64,000 nucleotides of DNA, from NCBI GenBank assembly GCA_022457065.1, contig JAJGBQ010000004.1, forward strand, positions 3,844,001-3,908,000. Direction: 5' to 3'. The notes under the pieces are model-generated. The model ran no database searches. It worked only from the letters and a program-made list of their open reading frames with translations, and was not told the origin of the DNA. The translations under genes and the position numbers were made by a program. Below, piece after piece: positions 20,810-32,800 of this stretch (within the stretch, counting starts at the first letter, position 1; every line of letters starts with the position of its first letter). This DNA is from Curvularia sp. ZM96. Lineage: Eukaryota; Ascomycota; Dothideomycetes; Pleosporales; Pleosporaceae.

Positions 20810-22850
20810 ATGCCACCCTTCAAGGATGACCAGATTATCGTTAGTCCCGCATGCTCTGCTCTTCGTTCGGCGCACGTGCTAATACACCGCAGATAATTTC
20901 GCCCGGCTCAGAGACGACTGTTGCGCAGCTGGGCCTGCCTGAGTCTTTCACCCCGGCGCGCCTCCGCCTGCGCTCATGTATGTTTCCTGCCGAGAAAGAG
21001 GGGGAATTTGAGCCATACAAGATCAGAAGAAAGCAAGACGCGCCAGCTGCGGAAAATGGCGACGCCAAAGATGAGGCGCAGCAGGAAAATAAGCCCGCCG
21101 AGGGCGAAGACGAAGTGCTATGGGAAGAGGATCGCGTCTCTGAAGAGGGCGCGATATGGCCAATCCAGCAAGGCAGAATCGTCGACTGGCCATGCTTCTT
21201 CGCCCTCATCACTCACGTGTACAACTCATTAAATCCGCCCTTCCACACCCCAATCCTCCTCATTGCCCAGCCAGCATGGACGCCTCGAGAGCACGAGAAG
21301 CTCACGCAGTTCTTCTTCGAGAAATTCAAGGTTCCCGCTTTTGGCTTGATGGACGCGGCACTTGCGACGACATGGGCTTATGGTGTGCATACGGCGACCG
21401 TCATCGATGTCGGTAAAGACAAGGCAGACGTAACCGCTGTCAGCGAGTTCATCCCACATACGCAGGGTAGGGTTATATCACTGGCAGGTTGTGGAGGCGA
21501 AGCCTTTACCGAGGGTCTCCTCGCCAAACTGAAACCCAAAGGCTTCAACCGCGACATGTGCGAACAGCTTAAAAGATCGCCTATTTGCGAGCTTCTGCCC
21601 CCAGGAGTCCCACTACCAGGATCAGCAGATGCGCCTGTTGCGGACGGCATAACCAACCCTGCGGCAGCAACCTCCACTGGAGCCCCAGGATCTGGCGCCG
21701 CAGCAGCAGCTACAATCGGGAATGTCCCACGGGGTCCTGGCATAGATACCGAGGTTGGAGAAGATGGAACTGGCGAAGATGAAGGAGTCTTGGATGTTGC
21801 TAGCATCGTGGCTGGTGGCAAGATGTCAGAGTACCTTGCTAAGAAGGAGAAAGAAAAGCAAGAGAAGGCCAATGCTAAAAAGAAGGGTGCCCCAGCTCCG
21901 CAAGCAAACAAGCCGGTCAAGCTTCCAAACTCCAAGCTTGAAAAGGCCACGTTCCTGTACGAGGATCATGCGCTCCTGGACACCCTAAAGAATATGAATC
22001 TAAACACCCAAGAGATGGCTGATGCGAAGGGCGCTTTGGATGAGGGTCCCAGCAGGAAGCCAAACGAGAATGAGGAAGACGGCGAGCCTACTTCTACAAC
22101 CGATGCAAATGGTACTAGTGACTCCAACAACGCCAGACGGGCAGGCTCAATAAGACGCGAAATAGAGGTTGGGAATGAGCGATTTATGGCGGATGGAAAC
22201 GGCACCTTGGAGAAGATTGCGGATGCTGTATACAGGGTAATCTCATCAGTCGATGAAGTTGGCAAACGAAGCGACCTCTGGGATCAGTTGATCGTCTGCG
22301 GTAATGGAGCGAAGTTGCGAGGTAAGTTACAATATTCACATACCCAACAACCTCTTCATAGCCCACTAACATGCGCTTAGGCTTCAGAGAGTCTCTCATA
22401 CAGACCATCCAAACTAAATATCTGGTGTCACCCTCATCAGCCACCATCTTCACATCTGAGATCCCATCCAATGTCTCAACACCTGCAGGAACTGGAACTA
22501 ACACTCCACAACCTCAACTTGGTCCACATGGTAGCTCTCAAGTCAACCCACTCCTACTAGCAGCCACCACAGCGCAGACACAGCACATGATGCCTCATGG
22601 CAGCATCCCCGGCATGTCACACAACCTGCACTCCTCGCATGGGCAAACACCCACGTCCGTCAAATTCGTCAAGCCCCCAGAGTACTTTCCCGAGTTCAAA
22701 GAGGTCGGATTTGACGAATCAACCTTCCTAGGCGCTCAGGTTGCAGCCAAGGTCATCTTCGTAGTCGACCAGGGTCAGTCCAAGGGCTACATGACCCGCC
22801 CAGATTACAACGATCAAGGCCCGCAAGCTATCCACGATTACAGCCTATGA
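20810..22850 (+). CDS. ARP9: Actin-related protein Arp9 (SWI/SNF and RSC subunit)
   Basis: Three exons: 20810-20839, 20893-22321, 22381-22850; 642 aa. Arp9 forms a heterodimer with Arp7 on the HSA helix of SWI/SNF and RSC remodellers in yeast and supports nucleosome remodelling. The start reads MPPFKDDQII, spliced to IISPGSETTVAQLGLPESF, the usual opening of fungal Arp9. Actin-fold pieces are recognisable: TPILLIAQPAWTPREHEKL, FFEKFKVPAFGLMDAALA, TVIDVGKDKADVTAV, VISLAGCGGEAFTEGLL, WDQLIVCGNGAKLRGF. A Gly/Ala/Pro-rich insertion and a Lys/Glu-rich stretch (residues about 260-350) are probably disordered. Compared with actin (375 aa) and yeast Arp9 (467 aa) it is enlarged by insertions, as is common in filamentous fungi. 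Confidence 0.85.
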
Positions 22851-23690
22851 TCATGTCTGCACGTGCTCTGTTATGAATAGCGGCTCTTCCTTGGATGAGA
22901 GATGTAGGCATTTTGTGTTCTGCTTTTGAGAAGAAAGCCATCGCGGAGTTTTCAGGTATGGTAAATAGGGGATATCCTGGCGTTGCTTGTACCCGGTGGA
23001 AAAAGAAAGACCGGATGTGTGCAGGTGTGGAAAGACTATGACAAAGCAATGGGTGATAGCCATAACGAAAGGGCTAGTGTTGCATTGCCGAGCGTGAAGG
23101 GTGTGGCAGGCAGCCCATTTAGTCTACGAAACATGTAAACTTCTTTTTTGGCTTCGATTGCTTTCTCCCCCCTGGCGGCGTGTGGGGGGTGGGGTCCAAT
23201 ATGTGTGAAGAAGCGAGGGCAAACGCCCCGTCGCCTCCATGTTTTCCTTTTGCCAATTGTAATGGATGGTAGTGAACGCTGATCGGAGGACGCCGATAGC
23301 CTCAGATGTACCTAGCTTCCCCCGGTCGGCTCCACGTGGTAGATACTAGCGAGCCCCCGCTAAACCGCATCTAAGCCGCCATCCCTTCTCAGCAACTGAT
23401 AAAGGACCCAGGCTGTCCCTCTTCAATCCTTGCACTTGAATTGCTGGAATTTTGAGTTTTTATAAACCTCTATTGTCAATCTCTCTTCCACGTGTTTCAC
23501 ATTTGTTTATCTGTCTCGTGGAAAAGGGCCGAACCATACATCATCCGCGGACGTCCCGGTACATAGATAGGACTTCATCCTCCAACTTCAGTGGCAAGAA
23601 CAGTCTGCGTAGTCCCCGTTTTTCCAAGCGGAAATTTTAGATTCCAATCAAGGAAAGAGGGGGAAGACGTATCCTAAGGTCACAAGAAAA
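22851..23690 (+). promoter_or_regulatory. ARP9 3' region and guanine deaminase promoter with GATA sites
   Basis: 840 bases. Toward the guanine deaminase ATG there are several GATA cores: CTGATAA near 23396-23402, AGATAG near 23575-23580 and a CGATAG near 23292. Purine catabolism is under AreA-type GATA control in fungi, so these sites are plausible nitrogen-control elements (inference). A G-rich stretch lies at 23178-23193. No gene is seen. Confidence 0.4.
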
Positions 23691-25145
23691 ATGGCAGCAT
23701 CAACGCCCATACCAAACACCATCTACCTGGGTCCTTTCGTACACAGCACATCTCTCAGCACGCTAGAAATCGAACCCAACGGCGCCATCGGCGTAGACTC
23801 CAATGGCATCATCCGCTTCGTGAACCGGAACGTCACGTCCCTGGAATCTCTTCTTTCCACGTTAGAATCCGTCTGGACCGAGGCCAAGGTCATCGCCATC
23901 GGCAATGCCGACCGAGGATTCTTCTTCCCAGGATTCATCGATACTCACGTCCACGCACCACAGCACCCAAATACAGGGCTGTTTGGTAAAACAACCTTGT
24001 TGGATTGGTTGCAAAAGTACACGTTCCCGACTGAAGCCTCCTTCTCTGATATCCATCGTGCGTACCGTGTGTATATGAACTTTGTGTCAAGGACACTATC
24101 CCATGGAACTACAACAGCAGCGTACTACGCCACCATTCACGTACCTGCTACCAACTCACTTGCAGACATCTGTCTGGCGCGCGGCCAAAGAGCGCTAGTG
24201 GGCAGAGTATGTATGAATAGCGATCTGAGCCCAGATTACTACCGAGACGAGAGCGTGGAAAAGAGCTATGCGGACTCAAAAGCGAGCATCGACTACATCC
24301 GGTCCATTGATCCCAAAGGAGACATCGTCAAGCCAATTATCACACCTCGGTTTGCGCCGTCGTGTACAGCGGAGTGCTTGAGTGCCATGGGGCGACTGGC
24401 GCAAGAGACAGATGCACATGTTCAGACGCACATTTCTGAAAACAAGGGCGAGATTGAGCTGGTCAAGAGCTTGTTCCCCGAAAGTGAAAGCTATGCCCAT
24501 GTATACGATACACATGGTTTGCTGACCGAAAAGACGATCCTGGCGCATTGTGTGCATCTGGGACAGGATGAGCGCAAGATGATTCTCGACAGGAAGAGTA
24601 AGATTAGCCACTGCCCTGCATCCAACACGGCGATCACATCTGGGTGCGCGCCCATTCGTGACTTGCTAGATGAGGGCCATACGATCGGTCTGGGTACCGA
24701 TGTTTCTGGTGGTTTCTCGCCTTCAATTTTGGAAAATGTTCGGCAGGCGATATGGGTATCTAGACACCTTTGCATTCAGACGTCATCTGACTCTGCTAAG
24801 TTGTCAACCGAAGAAGCCTTGTACCTTGCTACTCGGGGTGGTGCGGCAGTCGTGGGTCTTGAGGACAGGGTTGGAGGCTTTGAAGTAGGCAAGGAGTGGG
24901 ATGCGCAAATGATCAACCTAGGTTCCGTTGGCGATTACGGCAATGAGAATGGCGTGTTCGAGGAAGGACCCGTTGATGTTTTTGGTTGGGAAAGCTGGCC
25001 AGACAAGGTGGAGAAGTGGGTGTACAGTGGTGACGACCGGAATACAGTTGCCGTCTGGGTCAGGGGACGGTTGGTGCACCAGACGGATAAGTATCCTTAT
25101 CGGAAAGAGACTGAGTATGCTTTACCCAAAGATCGCACTCCTTAA
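23691..25145 (+). CDS. GUD1: Guanine deaminase
   Basis: Single exon, 484 aa, ATG preceded by AAGAAAA. The enzyme hydrolyses guanine to xanthine and ammonia in the cytosol. It belongs to the amidohydrolase superfamily and shows the expected metal and catalytic motifs in order: GFIDTHVHAPQHP (HxH, residues about 83-95), a long TIM-barrel core, THISENKGE, LAHCVHLGQDE, ISHCPASNTA and GLGTDVSGGFSPS with the catalytic Asp. Length matches the family (about 450-490 aa). Its product xanthine is the substrate of the XPT1-like enzyme encoded 21 kb upstream in the same window, though nothing suggests joint control. GATA motifs in its promoter would fit nitrogen regulation. Confidence 0.95.
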   Translation: MAASTPIPNTIYLGPFVHSTSLSTLEIEPNGAIGVDSNGIIRFVNRNVTSLESLLSTLESVWTEAKVIAIGNADRGFFFPGFIDTHVHAPQHPNTGLFGKTTLLDWLQKYTFPTEASFSDIHRAYRVYMNFVSRTLSHGTTTAAYYATIHVPATNSLADICLARGQRALVGRVCMNSDLSPDYYRDESVEKSYADSKASIDYIRSIDPKGDIVKPIITPRFAPSCTAECLSAMGRLAQETDAHVQTHISENKGEIELVKSLFPESESYAHVYDTHGLLTEKTILAHCVHLGQDERKMILDRKSKISHCPASNTAITSGCAPIRDLLDEGHTIGLGTDVSGGFSPSILENVRQAIWVSRHLCIQTSSDSAKLSTEEALYLATRGGAAVVGLEDRVGGFEVGKEWDAQMINLGSVGDYGNENGVFEEGPVDVFGWESWPDKVEKWVYSGDDRNTVAVWVRGRLVHQTDKYPYRKETEYALPKDRTP

Positions 25146-25347
25146 GCTGAGGTTTACATTCTCAGCGTGAACAGATAAAGCATAGTACAGACGTAGAGTC
25201 TCAGTTGTTAAATGGAAGCTCAAGACGTGTGCTACGCAGGAAATGGTTATTTCGAATTTGGAGAAGGTGGACGCCATGTTCAGAACCATAACTGATGTAT
25301 GTCTAAATCCAGAAGAGGCTATTATGAATTTGCGATATTGGATACAC

Positions 25348-26400
25348 TCATTTCCGTACTATGTGATCTCTTGGGCTCTCCATACTATTCAACAACTCCT
25401 CGAAGCCTTCTTTCGAGGCATGACCTAGAGCCAGATATGCACGCCATGCAAGGCGATCCCAGTCACGAGGATCTTTATCAAGAAAATGAACAACAACATC
25501 TTTTGGGGAAAGGTCGTAATCGATGACGACGTTGTCGGCGTCACTTGCAAGCCCGCATAATGCATACACCTTGTCAAGAATATTCGAAGCTTCCCAGAAT
25601 CTGTAGTCATTGAGCAATTCAGCAAGAGTCCATCTCTTTTGGATGGTCCGGGCTTGCCACTTGTCATAGACGAGCTGCTTAGCCCGAGTACTATAGACAC
25701 AGTAAGCCCTGACCTCATCTTCTTCCCAAGATTCTACAAGTTCAGTGAACAAAAAGTTCATGAAATCTGTCAAAGTCTGCCATTCCAAACTCTTTGACCC
25801 ACAATATATCGAGATTCTTTTGGCCACCATAATTTCCTGTATGATCCATATTCTGTTTCAGTAATCTCGATTCAAAATGGATCTTACGGACTTTATTTTT
25901 GGGTCGAAAAAATAATCGGGCGGGCAGGGGATACCGATTTCGGCCCATGACCTTGAGCCGGCTAATAAATCCATGGCTGTGTCGCTCATCTCGTCGTGAT
26001 TGGCTTCACCTAACCAGACTACTACATTCTCAGCGGTACTGTAGATACGTCTCATCATTTGTACCTGGTGGTTCTTTTCTAGGGTGTTATCCTGATCAAT
26101 GCAAATCGCGTCGACCCAATAGACACCATATTGACCTTGCAAGCACATCTGGTCTAGAAATGTCCACAAGTTGTGACCAACATGGAACTCAATTCCATTG
26201 AGTAAAATTAGATGAGGTTTCGCCTTCGGCCCCCATGTGTAGGAAAGCGCTTTGTAAGCGGGGTGACGCCCATCGAATGAGTAAGAGCTCAGAGTGCACG
26301 AGATTGTAGAGCTCGATGTTCTTGGGTGCAGTTCGAGCAGTCTGAACTGAGGCGTTGAAGGATCCAGGTTGAGTGGGGCCGTAGCGTAGGGACTTTCCAT
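25348..26400 (-). pseudogene. HET-domain gene interrupted by an in-frame stop
   Basis: The gene starts at the ATG at 26400 and reads as an HET (heterokaryon incompatibility) protein: YKALSYTWGPKAKPHLILLN, VYWVDAICIDQDNTLEKN, MMRRIYSTAENVVVWLGEA. At 25858-25860 a TGA interrupts the frame after SILNRDY; the same frame then continues NRIWIIQEIMVAKRISIYCG and runs to a stop at 25348. The paralogue next door has Trp at this point (SRQW-WQRVWIVQE), and the HET consensus also has Trp there, so a single TGG-to-TGA change explains the break. No splice pair restores the frame: candidate introns ending at the CAG near 25854 are too short or out of phase. Even read through, it is 350 codons, shorter than the 724-aa neighbour, so the C-terminal half may also be lost. 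It could be a sequencing error or a translated truncated form. Confidence 0.82.
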
Positions 26401-26982
26401 GACTTAGGGTCTTTTGAGGTGTTGATATCATGCGACTATGGGGATTGCGCTGAGTTGCTAAGCACTAAGTGCTAGTCTTGTGATGACTGGGAATTTATTC
26501 AGAAGTGGACTGTGTCATTGCTCCACTGGGAATCAGGTGTATTACTGATCGCATCATGCGAAGATGTAAAGTGACAGGAAAAGAAGGACTCGGCGATGAG
26601 GAGCGACGAGGACACAGTTAGGAGTGAGGTGCTTTCAAAGAGAGCACGCTTCTCGGCAAAACAGGCAGGCGTGCACAGCCACAAGCCACCTAACCGTTCA
26701 ACCAATGCTAAGAGGTTTGAGATTTCCCATGTAGCAGCTTTCGGTACATTGATTGTGCGTCAGGCTGCACCGGTGAGGATCAAGGACAGTTTGTTCAGCC
26801 TGACTTAGAAGAGAAAATGGGTCATGCTGAGTAAATGACTACGTAAAGGACTAGCCGTACGCAGCATATGATCAATGAATACTACCGCATTGGTCAGTAA
26901 TTCTCTACTTTATACATTACAACTACAACAGTTGAGTGCATGTTACCAAGTCAATGAGAGAAAAATGAAAGACGAACAGGCG
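26401..26982. other. Intergenic between the two HET genes
   Basis: 582 bases between the start of the broken HET gene and the stop of its paralogue; both are on the minus strand. No gene-like frame is seen; the short frames present are uncharacteristic in composition. It is AT-rich near the paralogue. Confidence 0.45.
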
Positions 26983-29203
26983 TCAGGCAAGGAAGATATT
27001 TTGGAATCGGACATCTGGTTGCTCAAGAACCTCGCCATCCATCACACCATAGACGAAACAATCACCAACCATTTGGAAAGATTCAAATGATCGACTTGTC
27101 GTACTATGGGCATGTTCTTTGGTCTCATTCTCATCGCCAGAAACAAGAGTCGTCCATCCGTCGTCACCAATGGATACGGATCGATCTGGCCGAACCACAA
27201 AAGGAACGTTGCTACCTTTGAAGACATAAACCTGATCACCCTCGGCAGTCGTCTTTGGTCCAAGTCCCATGTAACCGGAGCTAGTAAGAAAGAAACGTCG
27301 AGATGTCGTCGCTGTCTTGAGAGCGTAGTGAATTCCCGAGATGCCTTCGTCAAGGTCGCGTTGGCTGAATGCCGCAGCACGGCTCAACGTGTCGCGAGAT
27401 ATGCAGCGAGCCCACATGCTCCACGCTCTAGAAGCTTCGTAGTCGTCTGGTGTCGCACGCCGATAAATATCTTGTCCCTGATGGGTGTCTGGAGCAGGGT
27501 TGGTACATATTAAATCTCCAACGAGTGTTCGCCAGAATGCATTTTCGTATGTTCCACCACTAGGATAACTACTGTCCAGTCGCTCAGACGATTTAGTGAG
27601 CAGATTCCACGACCGTATGACGGCACATGTGTCGCTAATCTGGGTGTGTCGACTAACTTCGCCTATAATCTCCACTCTATCAATGTACACTGCCTCAACA
27701 TTGAGAAGCTGGGTTTTCGGTTGGAAGCGAACTGTTCCCTTGCGACTTGCGGAGGCGTTGTACATGTGTAGGGAGTTTACCCTTTCTATCTCAACTGATA
27801 GACATGGGAGCGACCAATCCATTACCCAGGAAGGAATATCACTTAGTCGCTTCCGGTTCAGTACAGCCTCAAGGTCCCCTGCAAGAACTGCTGGCGAGCC
27901 AGCTCGTTGTATATTGCTTACTGTCGTGTTCGTAAAGACGGTGGCAGAATCCGATGTGTAATCAGGGAGCAATGGCGGCAAGCCCTGCCAATTCGTAGTC
28001 AACCCAAGTAGAGCGAAAATCTTGTCCCGCTTCTCAGTCGCTTCTAGCGGCCTGTATCTCCACAGCAACTGCAATATTGTTCCATTACCTGAGCGAGCAT
28101 TGTATTGAAGTCTGATATCCTCAATGCGAAGCACAAAGTTGCTGAATTGATTCAAAATGTCCTGGCCCTGGAGAGTGCCAGACAAATCCAGACACTGGCT
28201 GTGACGTTGTTGAGCATAATTAGTAGCGGCTCTGGCGAACATTGACCAGGGTGCTGAGAGCGGGCCATATCGAATCATAGCTTTGCGAGATAACACAGTC
28301 TCTTGAACGATCCAGACACGTTGCCACTGTTATTGTCAGCGTGGAAAACAAAGACGAGAAAGAGAGATGAACCCATTGTCTACTCATCAGCCTCGCAAGG
28401 CCCTCCCAGACTCTTGAAGACCTTGAACCACGCACGTGGCCGTTTGCGAGAACCAAGCTAGTCCAATTGCCGGCGATCCCATGCCTCTGTAACGCATTGG
28501 CTTTTTCGCGGTCCAAACCCTTAAGGAGAGTATATGAACTACCTTCGGCAAAGTCCTGTATTAAGCAAAACGCTCCAAAAATATCCGGGCCACGTGTTGT
28601 TGACGATCCAGTTGCATTAGACCAATTGAAATCGAACAGGTATGCTTTGCGACGCTCCTCATCTCTTGAGTCGCCTGTCCATGTTCCCTGGGAAAACGGC
28701 TCATGGGAAGAAGCATAGCTTTTTAAAGCATTGGTACCGACATCCTCGTTAGGTGCAGGCTCACCCAGCCAAATCACAGTTTCTTTGCTGTTACGATATA
28801 TTTCGGCCATCAAACCGACCTGAAGGGCGCGTTCGGAAGTATCGCTTTGGTTGATACAGAGTGCATCAGCCCAAAGCAAGAGTGAGTGGTCACGCAGCCT
28901 GAGTGTGCGGAGCGCGGTGAAGAGATTCTCAGATATAGAGGTCAATTTGCCATTGCACCTTATCAAACGGCTCGCAACAATATCTGGATCGCCCCATGTG
29001 TACGAAAGGGTAGTGTAACGGTCTCGGGCGTTGGCCAAGGAACAAGGCTTCAGCTCCACACGAATATCGTCCTCCAAGCGCCCAGGCAAAAGGTGTAAAA
29101 GGCGAATTGTTGGCGTGCTGGTGTCCAACGGCGCGTAAAATTCAGAATCATAGCTATCTTTTTTGAATAACTTGGTGAGTTTCGAGACGATCCGATGAGA
29201 CAT
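26983..29203 (-). CDS. HET-domain heterokaryon incompatibility protein
   Basis: Two exons: 28373-29203 and 26983-28326, 724 aa. The open frame begins at a TTG; the ATG at 29203 (MSHRIVSKLTKLF) is the likely start. HET proteins trigger cell death after fusion of incompatible strains. The HET domain spans about residues 70-300: YTTLSYTWGDPDIVASRLIR, LLWADALCINQSDTSERALQ, GLMAEIYRNSKETVIWLGEP, then the intron and WQRVWIVQETVLSRKAMIRY. The 46-nt intron has a weak GTTCAT donor and a TAACAG acceptor, and falls directly before the conserved Trp codon. The long C-terminal region (KIFALLGLTTNWQGLPPLLP, WSMWARCISRDTLS, FFLTSSGYMGLGPKTTAEGD) is the usual tail of this family. No NACHT, lipase or transmembrane partner domain is seen. 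The paralogue downstream on the same strand is broken. Confidence 0.88.
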
Positions 29204-29898
29204 GGCAAGGGGAGAGGTTGGGGTGCCATGGTTCAGCTCCTCGGATGACAAGTTGACTCTAGGTGCTAGTCAGCACTCACACGTGTTGAGGCTGAGACAT
29301 GAGGCCTCAAAACGTGAGCCGAAAACACGCGACGCGAGCAACAACACCCGTGTGTTTTCAACAACATGTTCGGTTTTGAGCGACATATTACGGTATGATA
29401 ACTTCGTCTGATCTCTGATGGCCAACGAGGCTCCGAGTTTCATTATGTGGTACATACGGCGACAGCCACATGACGTCAGCTGAGCACGATCTCGATGGCA
29501 GTCCTGTTGCTTACCCTACCAGTCGCCGACATGTCAGTTGGCTTTCCAGCCCTCTGCTTCTTGGGCGCCAGGTTTCGAATCCATTCTTTGTCTCCTAGTC
29601 AATCCTGAGGTCTTCCGATGGACACAAGATGCAGATGAATGCCAGGTTGCACTAAAAGGCCCTAGCGGGGACCAAAAAGCATAATCGGGTAGCGTCTGCA
29701 TGACAAGCTATCGGGTCGCTCAGCCCATGCCTAGCGGTGTACGGAATGGAAAAGAAAGCGAACGGCTAAAGCCCCATGGGCGGCACTAGTCAACTGCATG
29801 GATCGTCGTCATGGCTTCGTACTCTGCTTTTTAAGCCGGCGTGTCTGGCAAGTTGGAGCCTATGTCTCGAATTTTATTTCTCTTCGATCGTTCAAAAG
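29204..29898. promoter_or_regulatory. Divergent region HET gene / acid trehalase
   Basis: 695 bases between two outward start codons. It includes CACGTG near 29279-29284. No clear TATA box or extra gene is seen. Confidence 0.4.
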
Positions 29899-32800
29899 AT
29901 GCGGCCAAATCGGTTCCTCGGAGCCACAGTCAGCCTCCTAACGTCAGCACACCTAGCACTAGGCTCCACAAGCAGCGAGCAAGACCAGTTCAAGCATGTA
30001 ACTTGGGATGACGACAATTCTGTGATTTCAACGCATGCTTTGGACCAAGGTCATTACCAATCCCGACTGACGCTCGCAAATGGTTATTTTGGTATAAACG
30101 TTGCCGCTGCGGGGCCTTTCTTCGAGGTAGATGAACCCGTTGATGGCGATGTCATAAGTGGATGGCCGCTTTTCAGCCGGCGACAAGCTTTTTCAACCAT
30201 CGCGGGCTTCTGGAATAGCCAACCACGAACAAATGGATCAAATTATCCATGGCTGTATCAGTACGGGTGGGAAAGCTTCATCGCTGGTATACCCCATTGG
30301 AGCGGCCTGATTGTTGAGGCGGATGGCGAGTTCTTGAATGCATCTGTCAACCCCGAGCACATCTCCGATTTCGTCTCAAGCCTGGACGTAAAAGCTGGTA
30401 TTGCGACTTGGCGATACAACTGGAAACCAGGTGGCTTCGGGGATGGCACCATCGACGTCGACTATCAGCTTTTTGTTCATAAGCTCTACGTCAACAAAGC
30501 GGCAGTCAGACTGCGGCTTACGTCTACTCGAGATCAAAACGTGACTGTGTACGACGTTTTAGATGGAGATTGTGCCGTGCGCTCGGATTTCGTGGAAAAG
30601 AAGTTTGAACAAGACACCCCGACTATCTGGTCCGCCGTGAGACCAGGGAATATTACGAATGTTACGGCGTACGTGTATTCCACTTTGGGTGCTAGCGAAT
30701 GGGTCGACCTCAAAGCCCGTAGCGAGGTACCAGATGGTGTTTTCAGTAGCGGCAACGAGTCGACTATCGCGCAATCTGTACCGATTGAGCTGACCGCATT
30801 TCGGCCAACCGAAATCACCAAGTTCATTGGAGTGGCTTCAACCGATGCCTTCCCTGATCCGCAGGATACAGCTCGAAATGCTTCATTGTCAGGCGCCGAA
30901 GAAGGTTATTACGATCTTGTGCGTTCCCATATCCAGGAATGGGAATCTATCCTGACACCAGACGCCGTGGACGATTATCATTTACCGAACGGGTCTCTAC
31001 CTGCGGATCCAGATGTGCAGCAACTACATATTCTGGCCCGCACAAATCCTTTCTACCTTCTTTCAAACATGGTCGGTCCCAATGCTGTGGCTGCGGCCGG
31101 GAACAACACAAAGCTCGATATCTACAGTATCCCAGTTTGCGGTCTTGGCTCTGATTGCTATGGCGGCATGATATTCTGGGATGCGACAGTTTGGATGGCC
31201 CCAGGAATTCAGGTGTCGCATCCTCAGCACGCACAAAATGTCATCAAATATCACGCGGACCATTTTGAGCAAGCGCAGCGAAACGTTGAGATGGCCTTCA
31301 CCTCAAGCAAGAACCAAACAGGTCGATTCACCCCTGGAGGTGCCGTGTATCCTTGGACTAGTGGAAGATTTGGAAATTGCACAGGCACCGGAGCGTGCTT
31401 CGACTACGAGTATCATCTCAACGGTGACATGAGTCTGGCTTTCAACAACCACCTTATTATTACCGGCGATGGTGAATACTTTAACGACACTTTGTTGCCA
31501 ATATCCAACGCTGTTGCACATTTCTTTGGCCAAGTTCTAGACTTCAACGAGACCTCTGGGGCCTGGGAGCTCTGGAATGCGACTGATCCGGACGAGTATG
31601 CCAATCAAGTCAACAATGTGGGATTTACTACTGCCCTGATCCAGAAGCATTTCCTAGAGACGAATGAGTTCAACGCTTGGTTCGGACGTAGCCAAAATGC
31701 TAGCTGGAACGAGAAGGCTTCGAAGATGCGGCTTCCAGTCAATGACCATGCCGGTATTATTGTTGAATACACAGGGATGAACGGATCGGTAGCAGTCAAG
31801 CAAGCGGATGTTGTCCTCATAGACGATCTGCTGCACTATCCAAATCCATACAGCTTGTCCAACCTGGACTTCTATGCAGCGAAGCAATCCCTCGATGGTC
31901 CTGCAATGACCTACTCGTCCTTTGCTGTTGTGGCCAACGAGGTCTCGCCATCCGGATGCTCAAGTTTCACATACGATGTTTACTCGTCTGCGCCCTACCT
32001 TCGCGCCCCATGGTACCAGTATTCCGAGCAGCTAATCGACAACGTCGAAGAGAATGGAGGGACTCATCCTGCATTCCCTTTCTTGACTGGTATGGGTGGA
32101 ACAAATCGCGTCGCCATCTTCGGTTACCTTGGTCTTGGGCTGTATTACGACAGACTGGATATTGATCCCACTTTACCACCACAAATCCCTTATCTGAACT
32201 ACCGCACCTTCTACTGGATGGGTCACGGCATCAATGCTACGTCAAACTCGACACACACCACACTTGCGCGCTTGCCACGAGAGAAGTACACGCTTCCCTC
32301 AGCAAATGAGACTTACTTCGACAAGCCCATCCCAGTCACAGTTGGTACTCGGAGCGGCCGCAACAGTACAGTGTACGAGCTTGGGGACGAGCCGCTCGTG
32401 ATACGCAACCGACCCATGGGCGAGATCCTCACTGTTGGCGGAAACATTCTCCAGTGCAAGTCCCTCCTTCCGCCACCCCAAGGCAACAAACCCGGACAAT
32501 TCCCAATTGCTGCTATCGATGGCGCTGCAAGTACGAAATGGCAGCCTGAGATGGCAAACACCACCAGCTATCTCACTGTCGATCTGGGCGACTCTGCCTT
32601 TTATCCCGTCAACGAGGTCATAATGGACTGGGCAAACCAGCCACCAGCCCATTTCGAGATTTATTTTTCCAACACCACGCTCCCACCATTTTCAGACGAG
32701 TTGGAAGACGATGTGAGGAAAGTGACGGCCGGCGATGTAGAGATCAGTGCGCCGTGGGATCCAGTGACGGCGTATGTAATCAAACCTTACGTCGGCAATC

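Noticed and set aside
25848..25900. A short intron that would remove the HET stop codon
   Set aside because: The GTAAGA...CAG candidate is 35 nt, below the usual minimum, and leaves the wrong phase; the longer GTATCC candidate also fails phase. The bases removed read as HET consensus.
25348..26400. RIP as the cause of the HET nonsense codon
   Set aside because: TGG to TGA is a CpC to TpC change on the opposite strand rather than CpA to TpA, and the surrounding sequence shows no dense C-to-T pattern by eye.
29776..29898. Upstream ATG of acid trehalase
   Set aside because: It would put 41 residues before the signal peptide; the ATG at 29899 opens directly with it.
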